Origin: Hymenopellis radicata
Taxonomy: Eukaryota; Basidiomycota; Agaricomycetes; Agaricales; Physalacriaceae
DNA: 23,318 bases
Reading direction: 5' to 3'
NCBI GenBank assembly: GCA_015501595.1
Contig: JADNRX010000771.1
Location: forward strand, 1 to 23,318
A program made the translations under genes and the position numbers. Below, piece after piece: positions 8,361-18,770 of the stretch. The notes beneath the pieces are model-generated. The model worked only from the letters and a program-made list of their open reading frames with translations, had not been told where the DNA came from and searched no databases. The number at the start of each line of letters is the position of its first letter. The stretch's first letter is position 1.

Positions 8361-10501
8361 ATGCTTGTCTTTGCTCTGGCTCTATCTGCGGTGTTCGCGT
8401 ATCTCGCTTCCAGCGTTGAAAGTCACGATGTCCCCAACACGACTATTGTCCTTGACTGTGGGTCGCGTCGTCCGAACTAGTTCTGTCATCTGCTGACTCC
8501 TTCCTTAGACGGCTCATTCATTGGCACAGTGAACGAGACCAGTGGCATCGTCAACTATCGCGGTATTCGCTATGCAGACCCTCCAGTTGGCATCCTGCGA
8601 TGGAGAGCGCCAGTATCTCCACCAACCGTCTACGCAGGCGTCGTAAACGCATCAGAAGTATATTTCCTCGCATATTTTACGCGTAAATGCTCACATATCT
8701 CTACAGTATAGCCCAACTTGCATCCCAACCAAACTATCGACGTCCACCATCCCCGACACAATGTCTGAGGATTGTCTTTTTGGCAACGTGAGCATCGACT
8801 GACCGTCGTTAGGCCGTAGGCTGACGCGTTCACAGGTTTACGTACCTGTAGGTACCAACGCGACGAGTAACTTGCCGGTGCTGGTGTACTTTCACGGCGG
8901 AGGCTATCAAGCAGGGAGCGCGCGTTCGGCACCTCCAGAGTGGATCATGGGCTCAGCAAAGGCGCCATTCATTTTCGTGACCTTCCAATATCGTTTAGGC
9001 CAATTCGGCTTTCTCGGTGAGTATCTTCCAATCGTGTTCAAGATTCAACAGCGTACTGACTTGCGTCTCAGGCGGTTCGGCAGTGTCCAACGATGGCGTT
9101 GGTAACGCTGGCCTACTGGACCAGGTCAGAGTTCAAAGTCCTACTGCTGATGACTCGATGACTGAATCAACTCCAAAGCGCGCTGCTCTCCGATGGGTCC
9201 AACGATACATATTGTACTTTGGCGGTGATAAGAGGTAGGACCTCCATCCCTCAAATATTTTCCTATATACGAGCTAATCTGTACACTGCAGCCGAGTATC
9301 AATCTGGGGTCAATCAGCGGGCGCAGGTTCAACGATGTTCCACGTACGCGGTTTTCTTTGACCTCGCTGAGAAATCTTGATGAAGCGCACATACATCAGT
9401 TGATCGCAAATGGAGGAGACAACGAGGGTCTATTTGCTCAAGCTATGGGTGATAGTGCCGCTCTTGGCGCCATGCCGTTATACGACGCACCAGAATTGAA
9501 TGACCTTTTCAATCGCTTTGCCACACTCGTGTAAGTTATCCCCTCAATGTGTCGTGTCGGCGATTGCTCATCTCAGCAGTGGATGCGATGTCCTCTCGCC
9601 ATACGTCGATGTAATGCCTTGTCTGAGAGCCGCCAACTCATCAACATTGGCTGCTGCGGGCAACTTGAGCCTGCAAAATTACCAATCGATTCTTTTCCCC
9701 TTCCAGCCCAGTATCGATGGAATATTCATACAGGAAGCCCCCGTTCAAGCGTTCCGTAATGGCCGTTTCGCAAAGGTTCCAGTCTTCTTTGGGTAAGTAA
9801 GCATACACTCTGTCCCAGAATTTACTGATCCCAAGTACGCAGGTCTAACACGAACGAGGGAGCCAACTGGGCATCCGGACTCCCAGATCCCATCGCAAAC
9901 ACGCGTCGAGCCGGCTCTACGCAATACTCGGTTTACAATTTCCTTCGCGGGCAGTATGCCAACTTGACGGCTCCTTCTTTCATGCAAGCAGTAGAGCTGT
10001 ACCCATTGGTGCAGTACAACAACTCCTTTGATCTGCAGGGGCAGCAGATGTACGGAGAGATGCGGTTCATATGTACTGCGGGCCTCATCGCGGGGAGCAT
10101 GCAGGCGGCGGGACTCGACGCGTACCAATATCATTACGATAACCCCCACCTGGGATCCTTCCATCATTATGAGCTCCAGGCGATGTTCGCGACAGAGGCG
10201 ACGGATTTCCCGCAAGATGCGAGCGATATGAGTCTCTTTGAGTCTATGCGACAATATTGGACTTCGTTTGCGTTGGAGGGCAAGCCTTGTGCGGACGATG
10301 CGCCCGAGTGGACGGTGAGTTGATGATCACTTTGGGCTGTGAAGTTTATCTTACATGCCTTGCTTGTAGACAGCGAAGAACGAATACGGAGGGCCTCGAA
10401 TGCTTTTGAATCCGACCGACATCGGGATGGAGGATGTGGCAGAGGATTTATCTACGCGTTGTGATTTCTGGCACGACATCAACGGACAACTAAGTACATG
10501 A
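8361..10501 (+). CDS. Secreted type-B carboxylesterase/lipase (alpha/beta hydrolase)
   Basis: Hydrolyses carboxylic esters outside the cell; the exact substrate (lipid, sterol ester, feruloyl or other ester) cannot be read from the sequence. Eleven exons: 8361-8457, 8509-8657, 8707-8787, 8836-9016, 9072-9124, 9179-9234, 9292-9343, 9400-9530, 9580-9792, 9843-10314 and 10370-10501. They join to 539 codons (538 aa), the usual length for the family. The N-terminus MLVFALALSAVFAYLASSVE is a signal peptide. Visible motifs are YRGIRYADPPVG near the start, the EDCLFGNVYVP segment, the oxyanion loop YFHGGGYQAG, the nucleophile elbow WGQSAGAGS with the catalytic Ser, a probable acid residue in SNTNEGANW, and the catalytic His in GSFHHYELQ. 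The elbow has Gln where most relatives have Glu (GESAG). All introns are GT-AG and 49-57 nt. No GPI signal or C-terminal membrane segment is seen. The gene is divergent from prpD and convergent with RSC7 (159 bp between stops). Confidence 0.95.
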
Positions 10502-10660
10502 CGAAACTAACGACACACTATGAACTTTGTATTGCCAAATTATACAGCTGTTCTGCTCCTTCAGATGAGCAAAAGTCGTTGTGAATACTAACAGCTACCA
10601 TCTACTTCTTTAGAGGGGCGTGTTCATTGGTCATTGATACACATAACGTCTGGCTCCCAG

Positions 10661-12408
10661 TCATGTCAAATCTATAAGTTCAACAGAGTGCGGCGCACGC
10701 TCGGGCTCAACATTAAACTCCATGACGGTGTCCACCCACGCCAGTCCCCAAGCAGTATTCCCAGCTTTACTGCCTCCAATTATCGAACGAGACTCATCGG
10801 GCACCTTCTCCATCCGACTTCTCGTGGGCTGCGTGTCACTTCGATCTGCAAGAACGGTCAGTCAAAGGTCACTACACAAGTCAGCGGAAAATCTCACATA
10901 ACACCAAGCCAGTATGTGGCTCGTATGCACCCAGCGCATCTATCCGTCTCCGTTTCGCACCAGACTCCTCATTCTCCTCGACTTGCGTCTGTTGCTCCTC
11001 GGTCACCGAAGGCTGCCCAAGCACCGCTAGACCCCCCGATGCCTTGAGCGCCGCGCGCCGCAACTTGGTCCACTCCGCCCCACTATCCGATACGCGCTGC
11101 GCCATCATCAACATCCAGTTCTCCTCCGTCACCCCGTCGCGCGCAAGCAAACTTTTCCGGACCGCATTCAATGGCCCATCGCTGAACGGTCCATAACCTG
11201 TCCCACCGAATATCGTCGTGGGCCCCCCAGCGCGGTATACTCCCAGCCCACTCGCGCCAGCCTGCAGAGCGGCGCGGTCGCCTTTGGAGGTATCCGCCGC
11301 TGCTGCTCTGTCCGCATTGGGATCGGGGAGTTCGCCCACCAGTTCGCCGGGCTGGATTCCGCGTTCGGCGATCTCTGCTGTCACTTTGTCTTCGTAGTAG
11401 TCGTCGGTTACCCATCGCCCATCTACATAGCAGAAATGAGGATAGTACAGAATCGGGAACACCAACGGCGGTACCTATGACCATTTTGCTCCCGTGTAAC
11501 TTGAAAGCACTGCGGGCTGTTATGAGAGTGACGCTCCTCGTCCGAAGATGCGAGCCCAGTTTGCCTTCATTGATGAGGTAGTCCTTCTCTGCGGCCGTCG
11601 CGTTCAGTTTGAACGCGAGTGGATTCCGGCGGAAGTAGTAGAGTGAATCTCGGAAACCGGAAGTACGCGCCGCGTCGATGGCGAGCATGTACAGTCGTGA
11701 AGGGTGTCGATTCGGGAGCACGAACGTATTTGCTTTTAGTCGTCGACCTGCAAAGCACTTGGCTGAGAAACGCGCCTTTGAACACGCACACACACACACA
11801 CCTCCAAGTAGATTACCCCACTGGTCAATCTTCTCGTCTCCCTTGGGATCGTCGGGCGTGACAAACTCGTCACCATCGATGATATACACCTCGCCTTGGA
11901 TCTTTCGAAATGGTTTGCCGCCGCCGAGAGGTGCAGGTTTCTCTTTGACCTCGTCCGCTTCCTCGGTTTCGTCGCCGTCAGATTCATCTTCGCCTCTCTT
12001 CGGGAGCTTGATGGTGATGGAACTGCCGGCTCTGGGCGGCCTGCCTCTGCCGCGTCCACTACCGCGCGGCCGCCCCCGAGGACGCGGTGGACCAGACTCG
12101 GCCGCGCTGGAGGAGGCGCCCCGACCGCGACCTCTTGGTCGGCCTCGAGCCCGTTTTACAGGCTCTGCGGAAGGGGTTGGTGCATCCTCGGTGGTAAAGT
12201 CCTCGTTGTCGTTGTCGGCCTCGGCATCGTTCTCTCCATCTACGTCAACGATTTCTCGATCACTGCCATTCTCTGCTGGGAGTTCTTCATCAGAGTCTGA
12301 ATCGGGACGGGGAGCGCGACGCGGTATAACGATTTTGGGCATATTTGAGCTAGAGGATGTGGCGGAGGTCGCGTTAAACCTCGGAGATGCAATCTCTGTA
12401 TCAGGCAC
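10661..12408 (-). CDS. Chromatin-remodelling complex subunit RSC7/SWP82-like
   Basis: Nuclear subunit of the RSC/SWI-SNF type ATP-dependent chromatin remodeller (Npl6/Rsc7 and Swp82 family). Four exons, 12408-11802, 11747-11475, 11422-10898 and 10845-10661, join to 530 codons (529 aa). The N-terminal 140 residues are acidic and then carry two AT-hook-like runs (RARGRPRGRGRG and RPRGRPRGSGRGRGRPPR) that should bind DNA. The family core follows: GEVYIIDGDEFVTPDDPKGD, WGNLLGG, FVLPNRHPSRLYMLAIDAAR, TSGFRDSLYYFRRNPLAFKL, GKLGSHLRTRSVTLITARSA, DGRWVTDDYYEDK and, near the end, LYRSDTQPTR with GNTAWGLAWVDTVMEF. Intron 1 (11801-11748, 54 nt) has a donor that is part of a (GT)7 run, is a multiple of three and has no stop, so its retention would insert 18 residues between GNLLGG and RRLKAN. 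A later ATG at about 12343 (MPKIVIPRR) is an alternative start. Upstream lies the repeat array. Confidence 0.95.
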
Positions 12409-12419
12409 AATTTACATCT

Positions 12420-14690
12420 GTTTACCTATCGTCTCTCTTGACATCCTCCCGTGTCTGTTGCTTCATTGTTATCCTATACACCGACTTTGAATTCAACAGC
12501 GCAGTCCCATGGCTAACCGGTTCAGACTGTGCATATGGCGGTATCTTGAAGAAAAAATTTCCCACTATTGGTTCTGCTCTCTGACCTCGTGAACTGGCAG
12601 TCTCGCTGGTATCCATAAGTACTCCAACGCATTTGTCAACAACGACCGCTAGCATTAGGATCCAGCGCAGGACGAATGCCTCATCGGTATACACTGCACT
12701 GCGATTTGGGTTGAGTTCTCTTTTAGAGCAATCACCTCCGGTCAAGTGAAGTTCTTCCTTGCGATTGTATCTTCTGGGCTCAACAATAGGACCAGAACGA
12801 CGCATTTATTATCAATGTCATTAGCTATTTTGCGAACCCCCAATCCTCTGGTCTTTTCTATTATCGACTCTGCTTCACCTCACCCTTGTCATCCTGGATC
12901 CGACCAACTTTGGACCCCGATTCAACCTGACAGCGCAGTCCTATGGCTCACCGGCTGAGACTACATCCACTCTTGATCATGTATTTTTTTCAGCGGCGGC
13001 ACCTTCTGCGTAGCGCTAGCATGGGTATTTAGCGCACGAGAAATGCCTTTGTCCTTACCAACGTGCAAGACGACACAATGTTTTCCCCTCGCTTGCCTCA
13101 GGAACTACAGTCAGTGTGAGGCGATTATCTTGCAAGTCTGGCATCTCGGATTCCAGCCACATCCGCAAACCGTATGTTCTGGCCTTGTCTTAACAGCGAC
13201 CACCGCGTGCAGGATCAGAACGACGCTTCTCTTAAATCCTCTGGTCTCCTATGACTGCTTCATCTCCAGATTCACATTGGTAGTATCCTTACTAGGAGTC
13301 TAGGACCTTGTTATCTATACACCGAGTGTAGACCCCGATTCGATTTGACAGTGCAGTCCCATAGCTCACCGGCTAAGAATCTGCATAATAAGTTGCTGCA
13401 ATTTTTTTGCTGCGTTTGTGTTCTCACCTTGTCGCATATAACTCTCGAACGTGCATGGCATACGTCGATACTCCGGGGCGCGCTACCACTGTTTTTTTTT
13501 TTGCCTTGTCTCAACGGCGACCACTCTAGCAGGACAAATACCTTGTCGGTATACATATCACGGTTGTCGTTCTAGCCCAATCGTCTCTAGACAATTGAGA
13601 TCTCTATTACGACTTGAACAGCAATGATACGGATTCCCCTTCCCTATATTCTCTGAAGAGCTCAATGATAGGACCAGAACGAAACCTCTCGAGACATCTA
13701 TTACCTCTCCTGCCCCAATCATCTCATGTCTTCTTCCCGGATCGCATCTGGATGCCCCGACTTTGGACTCCGATTCTATTTGGTAGCGCAGTCCCTTAGC
13801 TAAACGGCTGAGACTACATGTATGAAGAACATGTTTTTTTCCTCTGCTTCGTTTCCGGATTAGTTGTTACCACTGATGCTCCGATTTAAACTAGACAGCG
13901 CAGACACATAGCTCAGTGGCTAACCCTCTGTATTAGCGAGCACAATGCACATGATGTCGGTTTTTGTTCTCACACTGCCCCAACGACAGGTTCATATTCC
14001 GAGGCGGGCCACTAATACTATATCACTAAAGTCGGCTCACTGCTTTCTACGCTTTCACGGCGATAGGAGGTCTGTCCTCTATTTTGCCGATTGACCTGGA
14101 CATCCTGCCCTCAATCCTCTGGTGTCTTCAAGTTTGGCTTAGACACCGACTTTGGACTCTTTGACAGCGCAGTTCCATAGCTAACCGGTTCAGACTCTGC
14201 GTTACACGATAATGTGGCAGAAACATCTTTTTGGTCTCTGACACTTTCTCTCGAATAACTCCCCAACTCACACCATGTTCCGAGGCGCGTCACAGCGACC
14301 GCTAGCATGATCATCGAGCGCAGGTGAAATGCCTCATCGGTATACACTGTTCTATGCGAAGCAGTATCCAATGTTTTCCCTCCTTGGCCTTGGCCTCTGG
14401 ATAAGCGAACATTCAAACTGGAGTCGAATATTTTGGCAGCCTAGGATTTCGGGAGTTGAGGAGGAAACGTATTCAATGGCGAGCGGTGCCTACTTATGTC
14501 GCGCTGGAGTGAGAATCGAATGCAGGACGTATGCCTTAGCGGTGTCATCTTGCCTGACGGCAGTGTTGGTGTTGTATTTTGTAGGTCTGACGTATGATTT
14601 TTGACAGCGACGACTTGTGTCGCGCTGGAATGGGGATCGAATGCAGGACATATGCCTGATCGGTGTAAAGTGCGTTGATCTTCAGTACGA
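12420..14690. repeat. Degenerate tandem repeat array, unit about 430 bp
   Basis: No protein-coding gene is visible in this 2.3 kb. A core resembling CAGCGCAGTCCCATAGCT followed by (A/C)ACCGG(C/T)T begins at 12497, 12931, 13349, 13784, 13896 (divergent) and 14165. Spacings are 434, 418, 435, 112 and 269 bp. Each core except 13896 is preceded by a version of ACACCGACTTTGGACCCCGA. Other words recur in the same order between cores: CAGCGACCGCTAGCAT, GCGCAGGACGAATGCC then CATCGGTATACACTG (12668-12697, 13031-13060, 13528-13555, 14317-14350 and two diverged forms near 14520 and 14640), GGACCAGAACGACGC (12790, 13218, 13671) and AATCCTCTGGT (12842, 13236, 14114). The units are diverged by substitutions and indels, so the array is old or evolves freely. 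It directly abuts the RSC7 5' end. Confidence 0.8.
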
Positions 14691-15019
14691 ACGGATTATT
14701 TTTTCCGTCTTGATGGTTCTGGACAGCTCTCATAATTGGTATCAACAAGTATTAGATAATGAGGGGACAAGATACTTGGTGTCGGCAGTGCAAAAAAGCT
14801 GCGTAAAAGACTAGACAACTTGCCGCCCGTGACGGGTAAGCTACGGAGGCGCAGTTTGGTGGAGAAGAACGGACAGTAGGTGATGGAGCAGCGATTCTAG
14901 TGACTCGGGGGACTGAATGTGTTGAGCCCGCAGGCCGTGCTCTTCGATAGTAGTAGAAATCGCGAACGGCTACTATAGATGGATGAGCTATGATGATACA
15001 TTGATTCGAGTACAAATAA
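14691..15019. other. Spacer between the repeat array and SelO; nothing recognised
   Basis: No coding frame of conserved type, tRNA or clear repeat copy is visible. The last 100 bp lie downstream of the SelO stop codon and probably hold its 3' untranslated region and polyadenylation signals on the minus strand. Confidence 0.5.
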
Positions 15020-16675
15020 CTAACTAGAGCAACTACACTGGAAGCCCAGCATGGACTGGTCACCTACGCTGCACAACCTCTTCTCTTCCTCGACCACGTC
15101 CTGGGAGGACATGTCAGTGGCAGTGACAAGCTCCTCGGTGAGCTCCTCGCAAGCGCCCCAGTTCCTACACGGGTCCTGGGACATGGCGAGTACTTTTTCC
15201 AGCATCTCCGTACGGCCCTCTTCGACATCTTTGATGACTTCCTCGAGGACCCACTGCCTCAGAACGAACTGGGGGTTGACCTTCTTCATGGCATCGTAGT
15301 CGACCCCCTCCTTCCTCCACTTGATCACCCACTCCTTGAGGGGCTCTCCCCCGACCTCTGCGACGAGGGCATCAGCGTCATTAGCGAGGCGGCAAAAGGT
15401 GGTGTGAAAGTCGAGGGCTTTGTCTTGCATAATGGCGAGGAGCTCTTTGCCGAGTGCGCCGTGCTTTATACCGAGACGGAGGGCCATGAGGCGGTCGTAC
15501 TCTTTTTCGTAGATGGCGTTAAAGCGAGACTCGACGTCTGGAGGGGAGGGGATGAGGGGGGAGAGTGAGGTGAGGAGGGCTTGAAGAGCATAGAGGACGT
15601 TGGCGGGCTGACTGCGATAGGCATAACGTCCGCCGTCGTCAGAATGATTGCAAATATGAAGCGGATCGTAGATGTCCATGAATGCGAACGGGCCATAGTC
15701 GATGGTGAGCCCGAGGATAGAGACGTTGTCGGTATTAATGACGCCGTGCATGAAACCCCAGACCTGCCAGCCTGCGACCATTCTGGCGTTTCTCGCAGCG
15801 CATTCGAGTACCAGTTGAGATGCCCAATCAGGTGTTTTGATATCGATGCCCAGGAGCTCTGCGGATACCTCGGCCACGCGACGAAGACCATCGACATCTG
15901 TCTGCGTTTGGATGCTGCCTATCCTCAGGAAACTCGGAGCGACGCGGGCGATGACACAGGCCCTCTCGACTCGCTCCCGAATGACAGCCACATCTGGAAC
16001 ACCCACAATGCTCAGCGCACGCGTCGTCGGGATGCCCAGAGCAGCCATATACTCGGAACACAGAAATTCGCGCACCGATGACCGTGTCACCGCCAGCCCG
16101 TCTGCGCTCCGACTGTACGGCGTCCTTCCCGTCCCTTTGAGCTGCACCTCCCCCTCGTCCGTGCACATGACGGTGATCGCCCGGCCGTCCCCCAGCTGGC
16201 CCGCCCAGACACCAAACTGATGTCCAGAATAACGAGCCGCGTATGGCTCAAAGTCTGCCAACATCGCAGCCCCGCCCAAAACTTGCACCGCTTCATCGTC
16301 GATATCCAGTGAAGGCAGTGCATTGGGGCTGGAGCCAAGCAGAACCCGCTTGTAAGGCTCCTTTTCCGGTACAAGCAATGCCCCTCGTCGTATGCTAGGC
16401 TCCCGCTGGCTGAGCCACGTCTCAATGTACCCAGCCTTGTCTTGCATCTCTTCAGTAAAGTCAATCGCATAAGGGAACGGTTCCACAAGCGGTCGCACAT
16501 GCGAGTAGTGCACAGACGGTCCCATTATTCGCGACCGTCGCTGAGAGGAAGGCGCGAAATCTTCTTTGGTTCGTAGACAAACAGGATCCGGTACAAGTCG
16601 CGCATCGGGCGGTATCAGTCGCAGCGCTGAGATCTTTTGTTTGACAGCCATGACTGTCCGAAACGAGGAGCGCAT
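15020..16675 (-). CDS. SelO/YdiU-family protein AMPylase (cysteine form), probably mitochondrial
   Basis: Members of the SelO (YdiU, UPF0061; yeast Fmp40) family have a kinase-like fold and transfer AMP from ATP to Ser, Thr or Tyr of target proteins, with a role in the oxidative stress response. This is a single uninterrupted frame of 551 aa in an otherwise intron-rich neighbourhood. Characteristic stretches are FEPYAARYSGHQFGVWAGQL, GDGRAITV, VQLKGTGRTPYSRSADG, AVTRSSVREFLCSEYMAALG, IPTTRAL, GFMHGVINTDNVSILGLTID with YGPFAFMD (metal-binding Asn and Asp) and VNPQFVLRQWV. The C-terminus is GFQCSCSS. In animal SelO the antepenultimate residue is selenocysteine; here it is Cys encoded by TGC and the stop is TAG, as in other fungi. 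The N-terminus is basic and could target mitochondria. A second Met (MAVKQK, at 16651) may be the true start, because a CRE-like site sits only 4 bp before the first ATG. Only 60 bp separate it from the stop of SLU7 upstream. Confidence 0.95.
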   Translation of the reverse strand: MRSSFRTVMAVKQKISALRLIPPDARLVPDPVCLRTKEDFAPSSQRRSRIMGPSVHYSHVRPLVEPFPYAIDFTEEMQDKAGYIETWLSQREPSIRRGALLVPEKEPYKRVLLGSSPNALPSLDIDDEAVQVLGGAAMLADFEPYAARYSGHQFGVWAGQLGDGRAITVMCTDEGEVQLKGTGRTPYSRSADGLAVTRSSVREFLCSEYMAALGIPTTRALSIVGVPDVAVIRERVERACVIARVAPSFLRIGSIQTQTDVDGLRRVAEVSAELLGIDIKTPDWASQLVLECAARNARMVAGWQVWGFMHGVINTDNVSILGLTIDYGPFAFMDIYDPLHICNHSDDGGRYAYRSQPANVLYALQALLTSLSPLIPSPPDVESRFNAIYEKEYDRLMALRLGIKHGALGKELLAIMQDKALDFHTTFCRLANDADALVAEVGGEPLKEWVIKWRKEGVDYDAMKKVNPQFVLRQWVLEEVIKDVEEGRTEMLEKVLAMSQDPCRNWGACEELTEELVTATDMSSQDVVEEEKRLCSVGDQSMLGFQCSCSS

Positions 16676-16679
16676 TAAA

Positions 16680-16687
16680 TGACGTCA
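16680..16687. promoter_or_regulatory. TGACGTCA palindrome (CRE/ATF-type bZIP site) before SelO
   Basis: A perfect 8-bp CRE palindrome lies in the 60-bp gap between the SLU7 stop and the first SelO ATG. bZIP factors of the ATF/CREB type bind this sequence and often govern stress genes in fungi, which would suit an oxidative-stress AMPylase. It is a single site, so function is inference. Confidence 0.5.
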
Positions 16688-16735
16688 CCTAGCCTGCTTC
16701 AATATGCCGACTACACTACCGTCCATAAAATTATA

Positions 16736-18628
16736 TTATACATCATCATCGTCCACATAGTTGGCCATAGGATCGTCCGTCATCCGCCGAGTCATCCTGT
16801 ACGCCTCTGCAACTCATGTCAGTAAGCAATTGCACCAGAATCGAGTCCACATACCAAGCTCCTCCTCCGTAACATCATGACTCCCACCACCCGACTTGCT
16901 CTTCTTCCCTGACCTCTCATCCTCCCCATCATATCCTCCCTTCTTCCTCTTCCTCTCCTGCCTCAACGCATCCTCCAGTCGTGCCTTATCCAACTCCACT
17001 TGGCCCTCCCCAACCCGCTGCTTGGAATAATTCTGTTCCACCTTTTTCGGTGGCTCCTCCTCCTCTGGCTCGGGTTCTGAAGTCGAGGCAAGCAACGCCT
17101 GTGCAGTCGACGCCTGCGCTGCGTCTATGCCAGCTTTCCCAGAACAATACGATACATGGATGATTGAATGGCAACACGCGTACCCCCATGTCCCCGTCCC
17201 AGTATCGTACCATGAACCCCACACCGCTGTGTGGTTATTGACCATCACTGTAAATAGAATCAGAATCCAGAATATCACTAGTACGACCCACATACCATCC
17301 TCCGGATACTTTGACCGTACTTTGACACGCTCCCGACCTTTGATGACCTGACCCGTCCGAGAATACTCGACATAGTTCTCCGTCTGCCCGTGCCGAAGCT
17401 CCGCTGGCGCTGTCTCAAGGTACTCCTCGCCCCCATATTTCGCAAGAATGCTGACTTTGGAGCTATCCTTGAGTTCCTCCTTCCGTTTCTTGAATTCAGT
17501 GTGAAGCAGTTCACCCTGCGTAGGATTCGCGTTGAGATGCACATCGTTACCTCTAGCCGCAGCCTGCCATGCAAACAACTGCAATTGCTGAACATCCGGC
17601 GCGTCTCCAGAAAAACGAAGAAAGTTGTCTCCTGCGAATTTGGCCTGGACGTGCGTAAATAGAGAATTAAACGTATTAACAATAAAGACGCACCTCTTCT
17701 GCGGGAATGTTTTGATTCGGCGCGTCTCGCATAGAACGGGTTTTGGGATCATAGTACGCGCTGGATGGGTCGAGGTTGACGAGGTATTTGGCTGTATCCT
17801 CACGAATACGCAGATTCCGGACTGTAATGCGAGTTTTGGCGTCAAGCTTCTGGCCTACAGCGTCGGCAGCATCAGCATACTTGTCTTCGTCGTCGTCCTC
17901 TTCGTCACTCGAGCCGAAATCGGGATCATTGTCCTTCTTGCCCGCTTTAGCGACTTTACGCACAGCCGCCAGATCCGTCGTAGTCTGATTGTCAATCTCC
18001 TCTTCCCGCTTCTTCTGCCTTGCTGCTTCAATGGCGGCGTACTCCTCATACACCTGTGCATGGTCCGCGACGTCGTACCCGTTCCAACGATCCCGCTTTG
18101 CCGCGTAGCCCATTGCGACATCCTCTATCACTTCGTCGGCTTGAATATCCTTGTTGGTAAACTTGGCGCCCTTCTTCCGTGGTCGCTCGAGGCAATCCTG
18201 CTTCTTGTGGGTCATCGCACCACAGTTCTCGCAAGCGCCTTTTCGGTATTTCTTAGCAGCAGGGCCGGCTTTCGCGCCACGGTTGTACCAGGTGTCAATG
18301 CTTGTGGTTTCTTGGCCATCGTCTTGTCGGCGTTGATGTTTGAGTGTAGGAGCGCCTGTGTCGAGGTACCAGGGGACTTGGGAGATGTATTCTGCATGGA
18401 TGGGTTTAGTATCGTTGATAACTGTAGAGATGCGGGCCACGCACGGGGAATGTGGGGATTTATGGGCTTGCCATCCTCGTCCAAGGCAGCGGGAGCGGTA
18501 CCGGCTTTACGTGCAGCATCCAAGTCCTTTTGGCGGCGGAACTCTTCCCGAGAAAGCTTCCCGACAGCTAAACATTTGATTAGAGGGCGACTGAATCAAG
18601 GAGAGATCTTACTTGAAGAGGAAGCCAT
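16736..18628 (-). CDS. SLU7: Pre-mRNA-splicing factor SLU7
   Basis: Second-step splicing factor that acts in the spliceosome in 3' splice-site choice. Six exons, 18628-18613, 18567-18445, 18391-17694, 17644-17296, 17247-16855 and 16806-16736, join to 550 codons (549 aa), close to the animal and plant proteins and longer than yeast Slu7. Motifs in order are [60 protein letters not shown], the CCHC knuckle [14 protein letters not shown] followed by [62 protein letters not shown] and a Lys/Arg/Glu-rich tail ending DDDDV. The first exon is 16 nt and codes only for MASSS plus one base. Intron 4 (17295-17248, 48 nt) is a multiple of three without a stop, so retention would insert 16 mostly hydrophobic residues. 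It is divergent from BRE1 across 142 bp. Confidence 0.97.
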
Positions 18629-18770
18629 GGTCAAGAGCAAGTTAATGAATGCACGGATTTACCCTTTCGGAATTGTTGCCGACAAGCCGAGAGGCAACCC
18701 CTGCAGAAATTCATCTGCCGCCAGCCGGAGTTGGAACTTGCGCTGGGCCAATTCTTTCCCTCCTCCTTCC
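18629..18770. promoter_or_regulatory. Short divergent promoter shared by SLU7 and BRE1
   Basis: Only 142 bp separate the two start codons. I see no TATA box on either strand, which fits constitutively expressed nuclear housekeeping genes. A pyrimidine-rich stretch (TTCTTTCCCTCCTCCTTCC) directly precedes the BRE1 ATG. Confidence 0.6.

Noticed and set aside
11678..12490. 270-aa plus-strand frame rich in Ser/Pro/Arg
   Set aside because: Complement of the RSC7 first exon; its composition merely mirrors the AT-hook and acidic codons on the real strand.
13880..13960. tRNA gene in the repeat array
   Set aside because: A box A-like word is present, but no box B follows at proper spacing on the same strand and I could not fold acceptor, anticodon and T arms.
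15020..15034. Selenocysteine codon in SelO
   Set aside because: The residue at the selenocysteine position is encoded by TGC and the frame ends with TAG; there is no in-frame TGA and fungi of this type lack the machinery.
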